Source of the DNA: a virus
Direction: 5' to 3' (one strand)
IMG/VR virus record: IMGVR_UViG_3300017917_002466
Span: 62,001-126,000 of that record
DNA length: 64,000 nt
In this document: positions 46,285 through 54,533 of the stretch, piece by piece
Numbering within the stretch: position 1 is the first letter of the stretch
How the letters are laid out: the number at the start of each line of letters is the position of its first letter
Position numbers and translations under genes: made by a program
The notes under the pieces: model-generated
Told to the model about the DNA's origin: nothing
The model's database searches: none
What the model saw: only the letters and a program-made list of their open reading frames with translations

Positions 46285-46614
46285 TTATTTCGTTGCTAAA
46301 GAAAGACCTCTCAAATAATTTCTATATCCATTCTTTCCATCGTCAAAAAGACAGATAGCCGTTGGCAAAGTACTTTGAAGATCAGGCTCATAAAACACTG
46401 AGCATGTCACCTTACCATTGATGGAAATAAGAAGGTCATTTAATGCTAACCCATTAAAGACAGAAAGACAGATAAGGTATCCGTTATTCCATTGCCTAAA
46501 CAGGTCAGGATGCTCTAAGGCAAAGGAGGCCAATGAATGACCTCCCTGAATATACTTGAAACTAAGGTCTTCTCGAAGAATAATATACATTCTGGGATCA
46601 AGAGGCAAGCTCAT
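46285..46614 (-). CDS. PTH2-like peptidyl-tRNA hydrolase (tentative)
   Basis: 109 aa from the ATG at 46614, which has AGGAGG 7 bases upstream; a longer frame lacks such a site. The pattern RMYIILREDLSFKYIQGGHSLASFALEHPD ... GYLICLSVF ... TCSVFYEPDLQSTLPTAICLF resembles the PTH2 fold (beta-strand, G--A--A-HA helix, E-----TA). PTH2 enzymes release peptides from stalled peptidyl-tRNA. It lies next to the suppressor tRNA, which fits a tRNA-related role. Confidence 0.5.
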   Translation of the reverse strand: MSLPLDPRMYIILREDLSFKYIQGGHSLASFALEHPDLFRQWNNGYLICLSVFNGLALNDLLISINGKVTCSVFYEPDLQSTLPTAICLFDDGKNGYRNYLRGLSLATK

Positions 46615-46945
46615 CTTGGAGCCTCCTGATATAAGCCCAATCAAGCGAATTATTCTCTCTAACCTTTCTTTCAATTTGTTCATAACTTCTACCTTTCATT
46701 AAAGCATATATAATGAGTTTATGTCTGGCTTGAAACTTTAGTTCTTTTCTTTTAGACTCTAAGTTCCAAAGATTTTGCCATTCTCCATTAGGTTTACCCC
46801 AACAGTAGCAAATATTCTTTTTACTGATTTCAGACTGTTGTTCTTTGTATTGATGCTTTGAAGACTTTATCTCTTTTGCGAGAGACTTAAGCTCATTTTT
46901 GAGAGCTATATACTTTTCTTTGCTGATTACTATTGTAGTTTCCAT
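46598..46945 (-). CDS. protein of unknown function
   Basis: 115 aa. N-terminal coiled coil (YIALKNELKSLAKEIK), a YCWGKPNGEWQNLW block, basic C-terminus. AAGGAG upstream. Overlaps the PTH2-like gene by 17 bases. Confidence 0.68.
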   Translation of the reverse strand: METTIVISKEKYIALKNELKSLAKEIKSSKHQYKEQQSEISKKNICYCWGKPNGEWQNLWNLESKRKELKFQARHKLIIYALMKGRSYEQIERKVRENNSLDWAYIRRLQDELAS

Positions 46946-47026
46946 AATTCATACTCCTTATTGGTTTAAGTTCACAATTCACGAATAGCAAATGAATTGG
47001 AGTATGATTACGGAGGCTTGAAGACT

Positions 47027-47182
47027 TTAAGCTATATAAACCCGATTACCTACCTCATATTGTCTTTCCTTAGGCTTATTGTTATTAGCCTTTTTCTCAT
47101 TCTTGACTTTTTCAATACGATAAGTTGTCACTGGGTATTTAGTTCCCCAACGACGTACTTCTCTCATTACATCAGTGACCAT
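47027..47182 (-). CDS. 51-aa basic protein of unknown function
   Basis: ATG overlaps the stop of the preceding small gene (TAATG); AGGAATC upstream. Product MVTDVMREVRRWGTKYPVTTY ..., lysine-rich. No family recognised. Confidence 0.6.
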   Translation of the reverse strand: MVTDVMREVRRWGTKYPVTTYRIEKVKNEKKANNNKPKERQYEVGNRVYIA

Positions 47183-47334
47183 TAGATTCCTAAAGCATTA
47201 TCTTCGGAATAGTCATTCCAGAACTTTGGAACATTTACGTTCTTCTTGCCAACAGTTTTGACAATCTTCAAAACAGCAAGAATAGCGGCGGCAACACCAA
47301 CTCCGATTACAACAGCCTTAACGACTTTCTTCAT
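47182..47334 (-). CDS. 50-aa single-pass membrane protein
   Basis: MKKVVKAVVIGVGVAAAILAV: one membrane helix, then a short soluble tail. GAGGGT ribosome site and a promoter (47375-47403) immediately upstream. Confidence 0.65.
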   Translation of the reverse strand: MKKVVKAVVIGVGVAAAILAVLKIVKTVGKKNVNVPKFWNDYSEDNALGI

Positions 47335-47374
47335 AGAACTACCCTCACAGATTAAAGTTTAACCAATACTATTA

Positions 47375-47403
47375 ATATATATCATTCTACCAATTTTGTC
47401 AAG
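47375..47403 (-). promoter_or_regulatory. sigma70-type promoter (minus strand)
   Basis: TTGACA (complement of 47398-47403) and a TATATA/TATATT-type -10 at about 47375-47381. Reads the small membrane protein and genes to its left. Confidence 0.75.
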
Positions 47404-47407
47404 TCTA

Positions 47408-48115
47408 TTAATTATAAAGATTATAAGATTTTAATAAGTCTCTAAAATATTTTCTACATTTATTATATTTTTTAGAAAGATAAGAAATTAATCCTCTTTT
47501 ATTACCAAAGATTTTGATTTCGGATTTTAACCATTCTTTTTCTTTATATTCAATTTCTTTTTGACTTAAAAGTTTATCAGAGATTTCTTTTGACAAGTTA
47601 TAAGCTTTTTTACGCCCAATTTTTAATTTTGTACAAATATAATAAATAGAAAATCCCTGATTATAAAAGTTAATAAATTTTTTAATAACATCTTCATCTA
47701 TATTTTTATATTTTCCATTTTTATTTCCTAAATGATTTTTTCTATTTATTTCTGATTTTCCAGCAATTCTTAACTTTTCTAAAGTTTCTTTTTTATAAAT
47801 TCCTACTTTACCTTTATTCCACGGATTTGTACCTTGTCTAAAATTACCGTTTCCAAAAGTACAAATATTATAACCAATATTTGGATTTGTAGCACTTAAT
47901 TGATTTATCCAATAAGTTTCTCTTTCGTTTACGTCAGCAGAAGTACAAAATTCAATTGTCGTCCTTTGAAATTTTTCTTTACCATATTTCTTTAATGCTT
48001 TTTGAAAAACTTTACCAGAACCTAAATAACCATCATCTGCTGATGTATAATGTTGTCCAATATAAATTTTTAAGTTCTCTAAACATAAAGTTTCGTAGAT
48101 AATATAAGTACTCAT
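47408..48115 (-). CDS. GIY-YIG homing endonuclease
   Basis: 235 aa. N-terminal GIY-YIG domain KIYIGQHYTSADDGYLGSG nearly identical to the genes at 4787 and 7688; C-terminal helix-turn-helix (GFSIYYICTKLKIGRKKAYNL). ATG follows GGAGG at the end of leader L4. Inserted downstream of RtcB in the leftward block. Confidence 0.9.
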   Translation of the reverse strand: MSTYIIYETLCLENLKIYIGQHYTSADDGYLGSGKVFQKALKKYGKEKFQRTTIEFCTSADVNERETYWINQLSATNPNIGYNICTFGNGNFRQGTNPWNKGKVGIYKKETLEKLRIAGKSEINRKNHLGNKNGKYKNIDEDVIKKFINFYNQGFSIYYICTKLKIGRKKAYNLSKEISDKLLSQKEIEYKEKEWLKSEIKIFGNKRGLISYLSKKYNKCRKYFRDLLKSYNLYN

Positions 48116-48220
48116 AGGAACCTCCCATAAAGGATTATTGTATGAGATGGGCTGGTAATCCAGTTATGGGCAGGAAAAGGGAGCTACCCTCTGTCCCAAC
48201 TCATCCTATAAGTATTTATA
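48116..48220 (-). promoter_or_regulatory. late promoter and pseudoknot leader, copy L4
   Basis: TATAAATA on the minus strand (48213-48220). P1 pairs GATGAGTTGG with CCAGCCCATC; GACAG follows, then AGGG...CCCT hairpin. The second helix CCCATAA/TTATGGG runs into the Shine-Dalgarno sequence. Confidence 0.75.
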
Positions 48221-48221
48221 T

Positions 48222-49535
48222 TTAATCCCTATCATAACCATCACCAGCCTTCATATTCAGAATTGGTATAATTCTGTTTATGATTTTAGCTGTTGGCTCA
48301 ATAGCTTTTTCAATTATTTCTGGATTTTTATAAGCTAAAGGAGACTCGTCTTTTGGTTTTTGTGATGCGTAAACTCCTTTCATAGCTTCGTTAGCCATTT
48401 CATCAGTAATAGTTTTTTTAGCTTGCGATCTTGACATTAGTCTTCCAAATCCGTGCGGAGCCGAGCAATTCCATTCAGTATTTGATTTCCCCTCACAAAT
48501 TAAAGAACCAAAAGAAGGACTTCCGGGAATAATCATTCTCTCACCCTTATAAGAACGGATAGAACCCTTACGGATAATGAAGTCACGGAAGTCAATAAAG
48601 TTATGGACAGTCTCAATCCTGTCAATCTCGTTGACTCCAAGAATCTTCAAAATGGCTGAGGCGATATAAGCCCTATTGACTTCCGCATACTTCTGTGCGA
48701 AAATCATATCATACAAGTATCCGTTTGCATTCTCACCCTCTAGGTACTGAAGCTCGTCGGAAACAATAGCATCCAAACCAAGCTCAGCACGAGCCTTCTT
48801 GATTTGAGCCTTGATTTCCATACCAGTATAGGTCTTACGGATTTCATCAATACGAGACTTCAACAAATCCTGCTTATCCTTACGGACAACAGAAGAAGCC
48901 ATATTCTGCCAATAGTCACATACACACTTTCCAAAGTTACGAGAACCAGTGTGAATTACAATCCAATAGTTACCATTGTCGTCCTTTCCAATTTCAATGA
49001 AGTGGTTACCCCCACCAAGCGAACCAAGTGACTTAACAGCACGACCAAGGTTAGCACCAATGTCATTGCACTTCTGAACGAACCAACGATAGTCATATCC
49101 ATCAAAGTACGAGTTGGTTCCAAACTTCTGATTGTAGGCCAATGAGAAGTTATGAGCCAATCCACGAACTTCGCGGTATGGGAAATCCCTTTCCATATTG
49201 AGAACGGACTTATCGTGAGTCTCAATACCAAAAGGAACTGACTGACGAATCTTGTGGTCAAGCTGTTCCAAAGCGATAGGAAGGTTCTGGCCGATGTTGA
49301 TTGCCAACATTCCACAGCCAATATCCACAGAAACAACGGCGGGAATTATCTTCTCTGACATTTCCATTGTAAATCCAATACAGCTAGACTTACCAGAATG
49401 ACAGTCAGGCATAATAGCAATAGGATTAGTAAAAGCAGGATGATTAGACATTTGAGTAATTTGAGCAACACAAGACTCCTCAACATTGTCAATCATTACT
49501 TTAGCCTTCGTATACTTACCAACAATCTCAAACAT
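48222..49535 (-). CDS. rtcB: RtcB-like RNA ligase
   Basis: 437 aa from an ATG 6 bases after GGAGG. RtcB joins 2',3'-cyclic phosphate or 3'-phosphate ends to 5'-OH ends, in tRNA splicing and RNA repair, using GTP and Mn. Signature motifs: IMPDCHSGK near residue 42, VDIGCGM near 70, SLGGGNHFIEI near 165 and a C-terminal CSAPHGFGRLMSR containing the guanylylated-His region. In Enterobacteria rtcB shares an operon with rsr (Ro) and Y RNAs; this phage also encodes a Ro-like protein, 5 kb away. Confidence 0.93.
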   Translation of the reverse strand: MFEIVGKYTKAKVMIDNVEESCVAQITQMSNHPAFTNPIAIMPDCHSGKSSCIGFTMEMSEKIIPAVVSVDIGCGMLAINIGQNLPIALEQLDHKIRQSVPFGIETHDKSVLNMERDFPYREVRGLAHNFSLAYNQKFGTNSYFDGYDYRWFVQKCNDIGANLGRAVKSLGSLGGGNHFIEIGKDDNGNYWIVIHTGSRNFGKCVCDYWQNMASSVVRKDKQDLLKSRIDEIRKTYTGMEIKAQIKKARAELGLDAIVSDELQYLEGENANGYLYDMIFAQKYAEVNRAYIASAILKILGVNEIDRIETVHNFIDFRDFIIRKGSIRSYKGERMIIPGSPSFGSLICEGKSNTEWNCSAPHGFGRLMSRSQAKKTITDEMANEAMKGVYASQKPKDESPLAYKNPEIIEKAIEPTAKIINRIIPILNMKAGDGYDRD

Positions 49536-49548
49536 TACCATCCTCCAA

Positions 49549-49812
49549 TTATATTCTATTTATTGAATAAGAGACTTTACCGTTAATAGCCTTCATTTCT
49601 GTTACCCATTCTTCTCTTTTTCTTTTCCGACTTATATTTTTTCTTTCCCAATAAACTTCAATCTTATTACCACACTTTTTACATAAATGAAAAGTAAATG
49701 AAGGATCGGAAGGATGACAACCAGGAATATGATCCAAATTGATAGTATTTGTTTCATAAATAGTATTACATTTACCACATTGAATGTCTATTTCTTCACC
49801 TATAAATCCCAT
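49549..49812 (-). CDS. zinc-ribbon protein of unknown function
   Basis: 87 aa. IQCGKCNTIYE ... FHLCKKCGNKIEVYW: two CxxC pairs. Located just upstream of rtcB. Role unknown. Confidence 0.68.
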   Translation of the reverse strand: MGFIGEEIDIQCGKCNTIYETNTINLDHIPGCHPSDPSFTFHLCKKCGNKIEVYWERKNISRKRKREEWVTEMKAINGKVSYSINRI

Positions 49813-49873
49813 ATTTCCTCAATTCTATAAGTTTAATATACAACACGGCCGGGGGAAAGTCAAGGGGAATCTT

Positions 49874-50470
49874 CTAAACCCAATATTGTTCCCACTCCAA
49901 TAGATTCTTGAAAGGAGAATAGTGCTTCTGACCCTCAATGACTAAGTGCCAATTTTCCCAAGGAGCTTCTATCGTAGGAAACCAACCTTTCTTCTTTGCA
50001 TTTTTTATTGCTTCTTCTGGGCTTTGCCCGTTGATAAGATTCAAGGTCATAAATGCACCAAAGTATGGTTGTACATTGTTCCTTTCACAAATTCCAAATC
50101 CGTGTTCAAGAATCTGGCGAACTCCATCCTTACCGATATGACCTTCTTGATAGATGCTATAAAGCCTTCCACTATGAATGAAGTTGTGGCAAGAGTGACA
50201 AAGGGCTACGATTTCTCTTAGTTCAATTCTTCCAGTTTCCCATTCAATATTGTAGTCTTCGTGGGCTTCTAACCACTTATGAAAGTCCGCATTGATTTTA
50301 GGAACACCGCAAGCCCAACATCTATAGTCATGTTTAGCGTAGGCTTTCTGTCTTTGTTCATCCCACCACCATCTACCGAGAATCGTTCTTGGATTCAAAG
50401 TGTGTAAAGGTTTTGGTATATTCGGTGAGGCTAATAGCGATGGCCTCCAAAAGTTAGAAGAAATTTCCAT
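49874..50470 (-). CDS. HNH-like protein
   Basis: 198 aa from the ATG at 50470 (AGAGGGT upstream). YRCWACGVPK ... LEAHEDYNI ... LREIVALCHSCHNFIHSGR is an HNH-type zinc/nuclease domain; the C-terminal 70 residues are a conserved phage extension. Its wide presence as an ordinary phage gene suggests a resident role rather than homing. Confidence 0.72.
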   Translation of the reverse strand: MEISSNFWRPSLLASPNIPKPLHTLNPRTILGRWWWDEQRQKAYAKHDYRCWACGVPKINADFHKWLEAHEDYNIEWETGRIELREIVALCHSCHNFIHSGRLYSIYQEGHIGKDGVRQILEHGFGICERNNVQPYFGAFMTLNLINGQSPEEAIKNAKKKGWFPTIEAPWENWHLVIEGQKHYSPFKNLLEWEQYWV

Positions 50471-50486
50471 AATTAAACCCTCTAAT

Positions 50487-50515
50487 AAGATAACATTTTC
50501 ATATTGTTTTGTCAA
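50487..50515 (-). promoter_or_regulatory. sigma70-type promoter (minus strand)
   Basis: TTGACA (complement of 50510-50515), 17-bp spacer, TATCTT (complement of 50487-50492) with an extended -10 TG. 17 bases before the HNH-like gene. Confidence 0.83.
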
Positions 50516-50518
50516 AAG

Positions 50519-50621
50519 TATAAATATATTTGTGTAGAGAGACAGCGACTGATCCTCGTTTCTTTGCCTTAACCAAGGATTATCTCTATACATTACCTCA
50601 ATTCCTGTTAAGGAGGATTTT
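50519..50621 (+). promoter_or_regulatory. late promoter and pseudoknot leader, copy L5
   Basis: TATAAATA 50519-50526, divergent from the minus-strand promoter. P1 TGT-AGAGA with TCTCT-AT-ACA; GACAG; a CGA...TCG hairpin. The second helix CCTTAAC/GTTAAGG includes the Shine-Dalgarno AAGGAGG. Confidence 0.75.
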
Positions 50622-51227
50622 GTGATAATTTCAAAAACCGTTTTAATTACTTTGAATCCAAGAAATATTAGACACTATGAAAGTCTAGGTTATAAAATAC
50701 CAAAATATACTGATAACAAAAACCGATCATGTATTCAAAAAGAAACTAAAATAAAAGTCAAAGTTTCCGATTTACATAAAAATAGCCACATCAAAGTTTT
50801 TTGTAAATGTGACAAATGTGGGAAAGAAAGAACTATAGAATTTAATGCATATAGAAACTTTTGCGTTCCATGTTCAAGACCTGTTTTTCACGGAGAAAAT
50901 CATCCGTGTTGGAATCCTAATTTAACTCAAAAAGAAAGATTAACTGGTAAAAATAGAATTCTATTATCAGGATATAATAAAGCCGAAAAACTCGCAAAAC
51001 AAAGAGATGGTAAATGTTTAATTTGTGGATCAACTAAAAAATTACAGGGACATCATATTCAAGATTTTAAGCATTATTTAGAGCTAAGATGTGATTCTGA
51101 TAATATAGTTACATTATGTTTTGAACATCATAATGCAAAAAATGGTAAAAGCATTCATAGCATATACGGTAGATTTCCAACTAAAGAAAACTGGGAAGAA
51201 TTTTATTTAAAATATCATGTCTCTTAA
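50622..51227 (+). CDS. HNH homing endonuclease
   Basis: 201 aa, GTG start after AAGGAGG. Same architecture as the gene at 23070: N-terminal KIKVKVSDLHKNSHIKVFCKCDKCGKER zinc finger, then HNH core (AKQRDGKCLICG ... LQGHHIQDF ... IVTLCFEHHN). It is the only rightward gene in a leftward block, showing it is an insertion. Its 3' end overlaps the methyltransferase by 21 bases. Confidence 0.87.
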   Translation: MIISKTVLITLNPRNIRHYESLGYKIPKYTDNKNRSCIQKETKIKVKVSDLHKNSHIKVFCKCDKCGKERTIEFNAYRNFCVPCSRPVFHGENHPCWNPNLTQKERLTGKNRILLSGYNKAEKLAKQRDGKCLICGSTKKLQGHHIQDFKHYLELRCDSDNIVTLCFEHHNAKNGKSIHSIYGRFPTKENWEEFYLKYHVS

Positions 51228-51983
51228 AGAACAATTCTGTCTATCAACATAATCTTGTATACGATTAGTTGCGATTTTATGATAATTTTTTGAAATCTCA
51301 AAACCGATAAAATTTCTTTTAAGTTTAGCACAAACAAGTCCAGTTGTTCCAGAACCACTAAAAGGGTCTAAAACAGTGTCACCAATCCAGGTCAAAAGCT
51401 TTATAGCTTTATAAGGAATATCTTCACTAAAGCAAACTTTAGTTAATGGCTGTGTTTCTGCTCGGTAACTCCAAACCCCTGAAGTATACTCAACAAATTC
51501 TTCTTTAGTTAAATCGGTTTTTCCTTTTTCTAATTTTTTAGGAATTTCTTTATAAGATAAAATAACACATTCTTCAGCATTATGGCAGTATGGCATTGAA
51601 GGAGACATCCAGCTTCCCCATGCTGTAAACTTAGCTCTTTGAGTTGCTATTTCATTCAATCTAATTATTCCACTCCAATTAAAACCTATTAAATCCATTA
51701 TTTGCCAATAATGAGAAGCAATAAAAACTCTTTGATGATTTTTTGCTTTCATGTTCACTTCAAAAGGAACATTGATAGCAATACGACCATCGGGCTTCAA
51801 AACACGATAGCATTCGGATAGCCACTTCCGGACCCAAGTAAAGTATTCATTCTTCGGAATATTATCATTCCAAGAGTCATATTCTATTGAAACATTGTAA
51901 GGTGGAGAAGTACAAATCAAGTCAATAGAATTATCTTCAAGAGTTTTGAAGCCATCAAGGATGTCACAGTTTAGTATTTTCAT
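51207..51983 (-). CDS. DNA methyltransferase (beta class)
   Basis: 258 aa. Motif IV CTSPPYNVSIEYD near residue 28, motif I DPFSGSGTT near residue 212. Likely N4-cytosine or N6-adenine methylation. Followed upstream in the same operon by small genes and a PD-(D/E)XK nuclease. Confidence 0.9.
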   Translation of the reverse strand: MKILNCDILDGFKTLEDNSIDLICTSPPYNVSIEYDSWNDNIPKNEYFTWVRKWLSECYRVLKPDGRIAINVPFEVNMKAKNHQRVFIASHYWQIMDLIGFNWSGIIRLNEIATQRAKFTAWGSWMSPSMPYCHNAEECVILSYKEIPKKLEKGKTDLTKEEFVEYTSGVWSYRAETQPLTKVCFSEDIPYKAIKLLTWIGDTVLDPFSGSGTTGLVCAKLKRNFIGFEISKNYHKIATNRIQDYVDRQNCSLRDMIF

Positions 51984-52272
51984 TCAAATTTCCTTTTGTC
52001 AAATCTTCAATTTCTTTTTGAATTTTGAAATCATCAATTATGGCATCAACACATTCTTCTTTTGTTTTATGAAACCATATCCAATTTCCAACTTTAAAAT
52101 TTTGTGATTTCATCATTTCAGTATCATTTGCATTACTTATTTTAATTTGATTTTCGTGTCTATAAACGTAATACTTTGTTCCATCAATATCATCGGTTAC
52201 TATTCCTTCATTTTCTTGAAGAATATAACCAAAAGTTCTAGCAAAAATTCTTAAAGATTGTTGTATATCCAT
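51964..52272 (-). CDS. protein of unknown function
   Basis: 102 aa; ATG overlaps the preceding stop (TGATG) and has AAGGAG 5 bases upstream. Overlaps the methyltransferase start by 20 bases. No family recognised. Confidence 0.65.
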   Translation of the reverse strand: MDIQQSLRIFARTFGYILQENEGIVTDDIDGTKYYVYRHENQIKISNANDTEMMKSQNFKVGNWIWFHKTKEECVDAIIDDFKIQKEIEDLTKGNLNENTKL

Positions 52273-52472
52273 CACCACTCCTTATAATCCGAAAGATCAA
52301 TTTCTTCTCCACAGGCACACTTAACTTTTATTATTGTACCAAGTCCTGTTGGAGTAAAACTGAAAGTCAATCTTCCACCAATAGCACCACAGTCCTCTTT
52401 CAGTTTACATTTGTGGTTTTTATCCCAAATAGCAAACTGTTCATCCATATCTTCATCTAAAGCAAATATCAT
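52272..52472 (-). CDS. small protein of unknown function with a Cys pair
   Basis: 66 aa. Ends VKCACGEEIDLSDYKEW, suggesting a half zinc ribbon. ATG overlaps the GMP reductase-like stop by 4 bases. Confidence 0.62.
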   Translation of the reverse strand: MIFALDEDMDEQFAIWDKNHKCKLKEDCGAIGGRLTFSFTPTGLGTIIKVKCACGEEIDLSDYKEW

Positions 52473-53506
52473 AGATTTACCCTCGTCTTACTTTCTTCCC
52501 ATCCTTGCTGGGTTATTTCAAGGAACTTTACACTTCTCTTGAATTCTTTCCAGTTACGACAACCCGCATAGTAAGCAACAGCAGATTGAAGATTGCCAAG
52601 GATATTATTTACCACTTCTTCAGTTTCTCCGGTATATGGAATCAGACCAGATACTCCTTCAATTGAAACAACAGACTTCTTACTCTTGAGTTTCTCATTG
52701 GCTTCCTTTGAAGCCATTCCACTATATCTGACAAACTTCTGACCATCAACTTCAACCTTTGCTCCATTGGAAAGACTAGTTGCAGCCAACATCTTTCCAA
52801 GCATGACCAAATCTGCTCCTGCGGCCATGGCTTTACAAATATCTCCTGAACTTTCTATTCCACCATCCGCAACGATACAGGCTTCATCCTTAACACTCGC
52901 ACAATCCATTACCGAAGTTAGTGTCGGAATACCAAACCCCGTATTCAAACGAGTCGAACAGATACTTCCTCCACCAATACCAACCCTTATGAAGTTTGCA
53001 CCAGCTTCTTGAAGCCTACGGAATCCACTCCTAGTAGCAACATTACCGGCCATAATATTCGACCAATTTGCAGCTTTTATATACTTGACAGTATCAACTG
53101 TCGATTTAGTATCACCATTGGCAACATCAACAAGAAAACTAAAGACATTACCAGTCCTGGCACGGTAGTCGATTAGTTTATCAATCCAATCCTTCCACTT
53201 AGCCACATTACCAACCGATACAAAACACCTCAATTCATTTTGAATATCACAGTCCTCAAAGAACTTAATCTGTTCTTCTGGTGAGTTGAACCAACGATGA
53301 ATCGTGGTTGGGCATCTAAGTCTATCCATGAACTTAATCAAATCCACAGAACATACCTTATCCATAGGAGCATTGATTATCGGATAAACACCTGCGAGGC
53401 AACCACAATCTACTTTAATATCCGCATCGCTCAAATGTTCAAGCTCAGAACAACGAGGACAAAGAAGAACATCATTGTAACTAAGGACTCTACGAATATC
53501 GTTCAT
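52469..53506 (-). CDS. guaC: IMPDH/GMP reductase family enzyme, GuaC-like
   Basis: 345 aa from an ATG with AAGGAG upstream. TIM barrel with the phosphate and thiolate loop GIGGGSICSTR near residue 190, GNVATRSGFRRLQEAGA before it and VADGGIESSGDI after. No CBS domains; length and C-terminal layout (NILGNLQSAVAYYAGC) fit GMP reductase (about 347 aa) better than IMP dehydrogenase. Would shift purines between GMP and IMP. ATGA-coupled with a phosphoribosyltransferase. Confidence 0.82.
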   Translation of the reverse strand: MNDIRRVLSYNDVLLCPRCSELEHLSDADIKVDCGCLAGVYPIINAPMDKVCSVDLIKFMDRLRCPTTIHRWFNSPEEQIKFFEDCDIQNELRCFVSVGNVAKWKDWIDKLIDYRARTGNVFSFLVDVANGDTKSTVDTVKYIKAANWSNIMAGNVATRSGFRRLQEAGANFIRVGIGGGSICSTRLNTGFGIPTLTSVMDCASVKDEACIVADGGIESSGDICKAMAAGADLVMLGKMLAATSLSNGAKVEVDGQKFVRYSGMASKEANEKLKSKKSVVSIEGVSGLIPYTGETEEVVNNILGNLQSAVAYYAGCRNWKEFKRSVKFLEITQQGWEESKTRVNL

Positions 53507-53916
53507 GCTAGCTCCTTCTCGTATGGAAAATGAATCCACCCTGTATTTTCTTCAACAAAAATATCCGGAAACACTCTACATTTTTTATGCTTAAACAAAG
53601 TTGCAACTACTATGTCCATATTCTTTCTAATAGAAATTAAGTCAATAATAGTCTTACCTGTATCAACAAGGTCGTCTACGATAAGAACAGTTCCATCTTT
53701 ACCATCCATAAAGTTGCTTAGAATGGGAACTTCTAAAGAATGAGATATGATAACTGCCGGAATCAAACCTCCCCTTGGAACACCATACACATAATCAATC
53801 TTTTTGCCAGATTCTTTAATTAGAACAATAAGCTTCAAAATCATCAGAATATAATCATTCCAAGTAAGCTTCATTTGTACGTTTGAACTAAAGGTTCTTT
53901 CAGTTGATTCATTCAT
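53503..53916 (-). CDS. purine phosphoribosyltransferase-like protein
   Basis: 137 aa. PRPP-binding loop VLIVDDLVDTGKT near residue 82 and the substrate-side YGVPRGGLIPAVI. Resembles xanthine/guanine phosphoribosyltransferases (Gpt). Together with GuaC it forms a purine-salvage pair. The ATG at 53916 is preferred over a TTG two codons earlier. Confidence 0.83.
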   Translation of the reverse strand: MNESTERTFSSNVQMKLTWNDYILMILKLIVLIKESGKKIDYVYGVPRGGLIPAVIISHSLEVPILSNFMDGKDGTVLIVDDLVDTGKTIIDLISIRKNMDIVVATLFKHKKCRVFPDIFVEENTGWIHFPYEKELA

Positions 53917-54533
53917 ATGCAAACTTCCTCAGTAGTAAATTTGATATTCTTTATTCGGGTTTGGACTTTACCCATTACGATTGTCTTTTGAATTTTACCA
54001 ATTAAATTATTTGGAGCAAACAACTGAATACCTGTACTAGTTACACAATTATTGCGCCAATTTGCAGACTTCAAAATGCCACAATTGACAGAATAGAAAA
54101 ATCCTTTTATCAACCCACGATTTCTTGAACGATTTGAAATCACTCTATCATTATCAAGCTTATAACCAACTAAAATATAATTGCCACATTTCTTATAAGG
54201 ATTTTTAATCGTTGTTCCAGTTCCACAAAATACAAGACTCTTTTGCTTATTTTCTTTAGTGGTCTTCATTTCAAAACGGGTTCCGTCAATAAGAAAGTCA
54301 GCATCATGCTCTTGAATAATCTGACAAGGAATCTTTCTACTCTTGCAGACTTTAAAGAAAACCATTTCAAAGAAGTTTCCAACTCCAGAATGATTCTTTT
54401 GAAAAGCCTCTCCAACATCATACCCCATACTACTTGACCAGTACAAGGGAATGTGGGATTCTTTTTGAAATGTATTAACCAGTTCTTCTGCAAAACTACG
54501 ACTTGTAATTTGATTGAAATATCTTTTTCTCAC
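53913..54533 (-). CDS. PD-(D/E)XK nuclease-like protein
   Basis: 206 aa. FFEMVFFKVC ... QEHDADFLIDGTRFEMKTT: Glu, then Asp and ExK spaced as in type II restriction enzymes. ATGA overlaps with genes on both sides. It could be a restriction-like nuclease paired with the operon's methyltransferase, or a host-DNA-degrading enzyme; sequence alone cannot tell. Confidence 0.62.
   Translation of the reverse strand: MRKRYFNQITSRSFAEELVNTFQKESHIPLYWSSSMGYDVGEAFQKNHSGVGNFFEMVFFKVCKSRKIPCQIIQEHDADFLIDGTRFEMKTTKENKQKSLVFCGTGTTIKNPYKKCGNYILVGYKLDNDRVISNRSRNRGLIKGFFYSVNCGILKSANWRNNCVTSTGIQLFAPNNLIGKIQKTIVMGKVQTRIKNIKFTTEEVCI

Noticed and set aside
46997-47185. 62-codon plus-strand frame
   Set aside because: It lies opposite two well-supported small minus-strand genes with overlapping start/stop codons and ribosome sites.
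4684-50621. Pseudoknot leaders as HDV-like self-cleaving ribozymes or group I intron remains
   Set aside because: The order of strands (P1, hairpin, second helix, P1', second helix') differs from HDV, no group I core elements were seen and the second helix ends on a ribosome site, which points to translation control.
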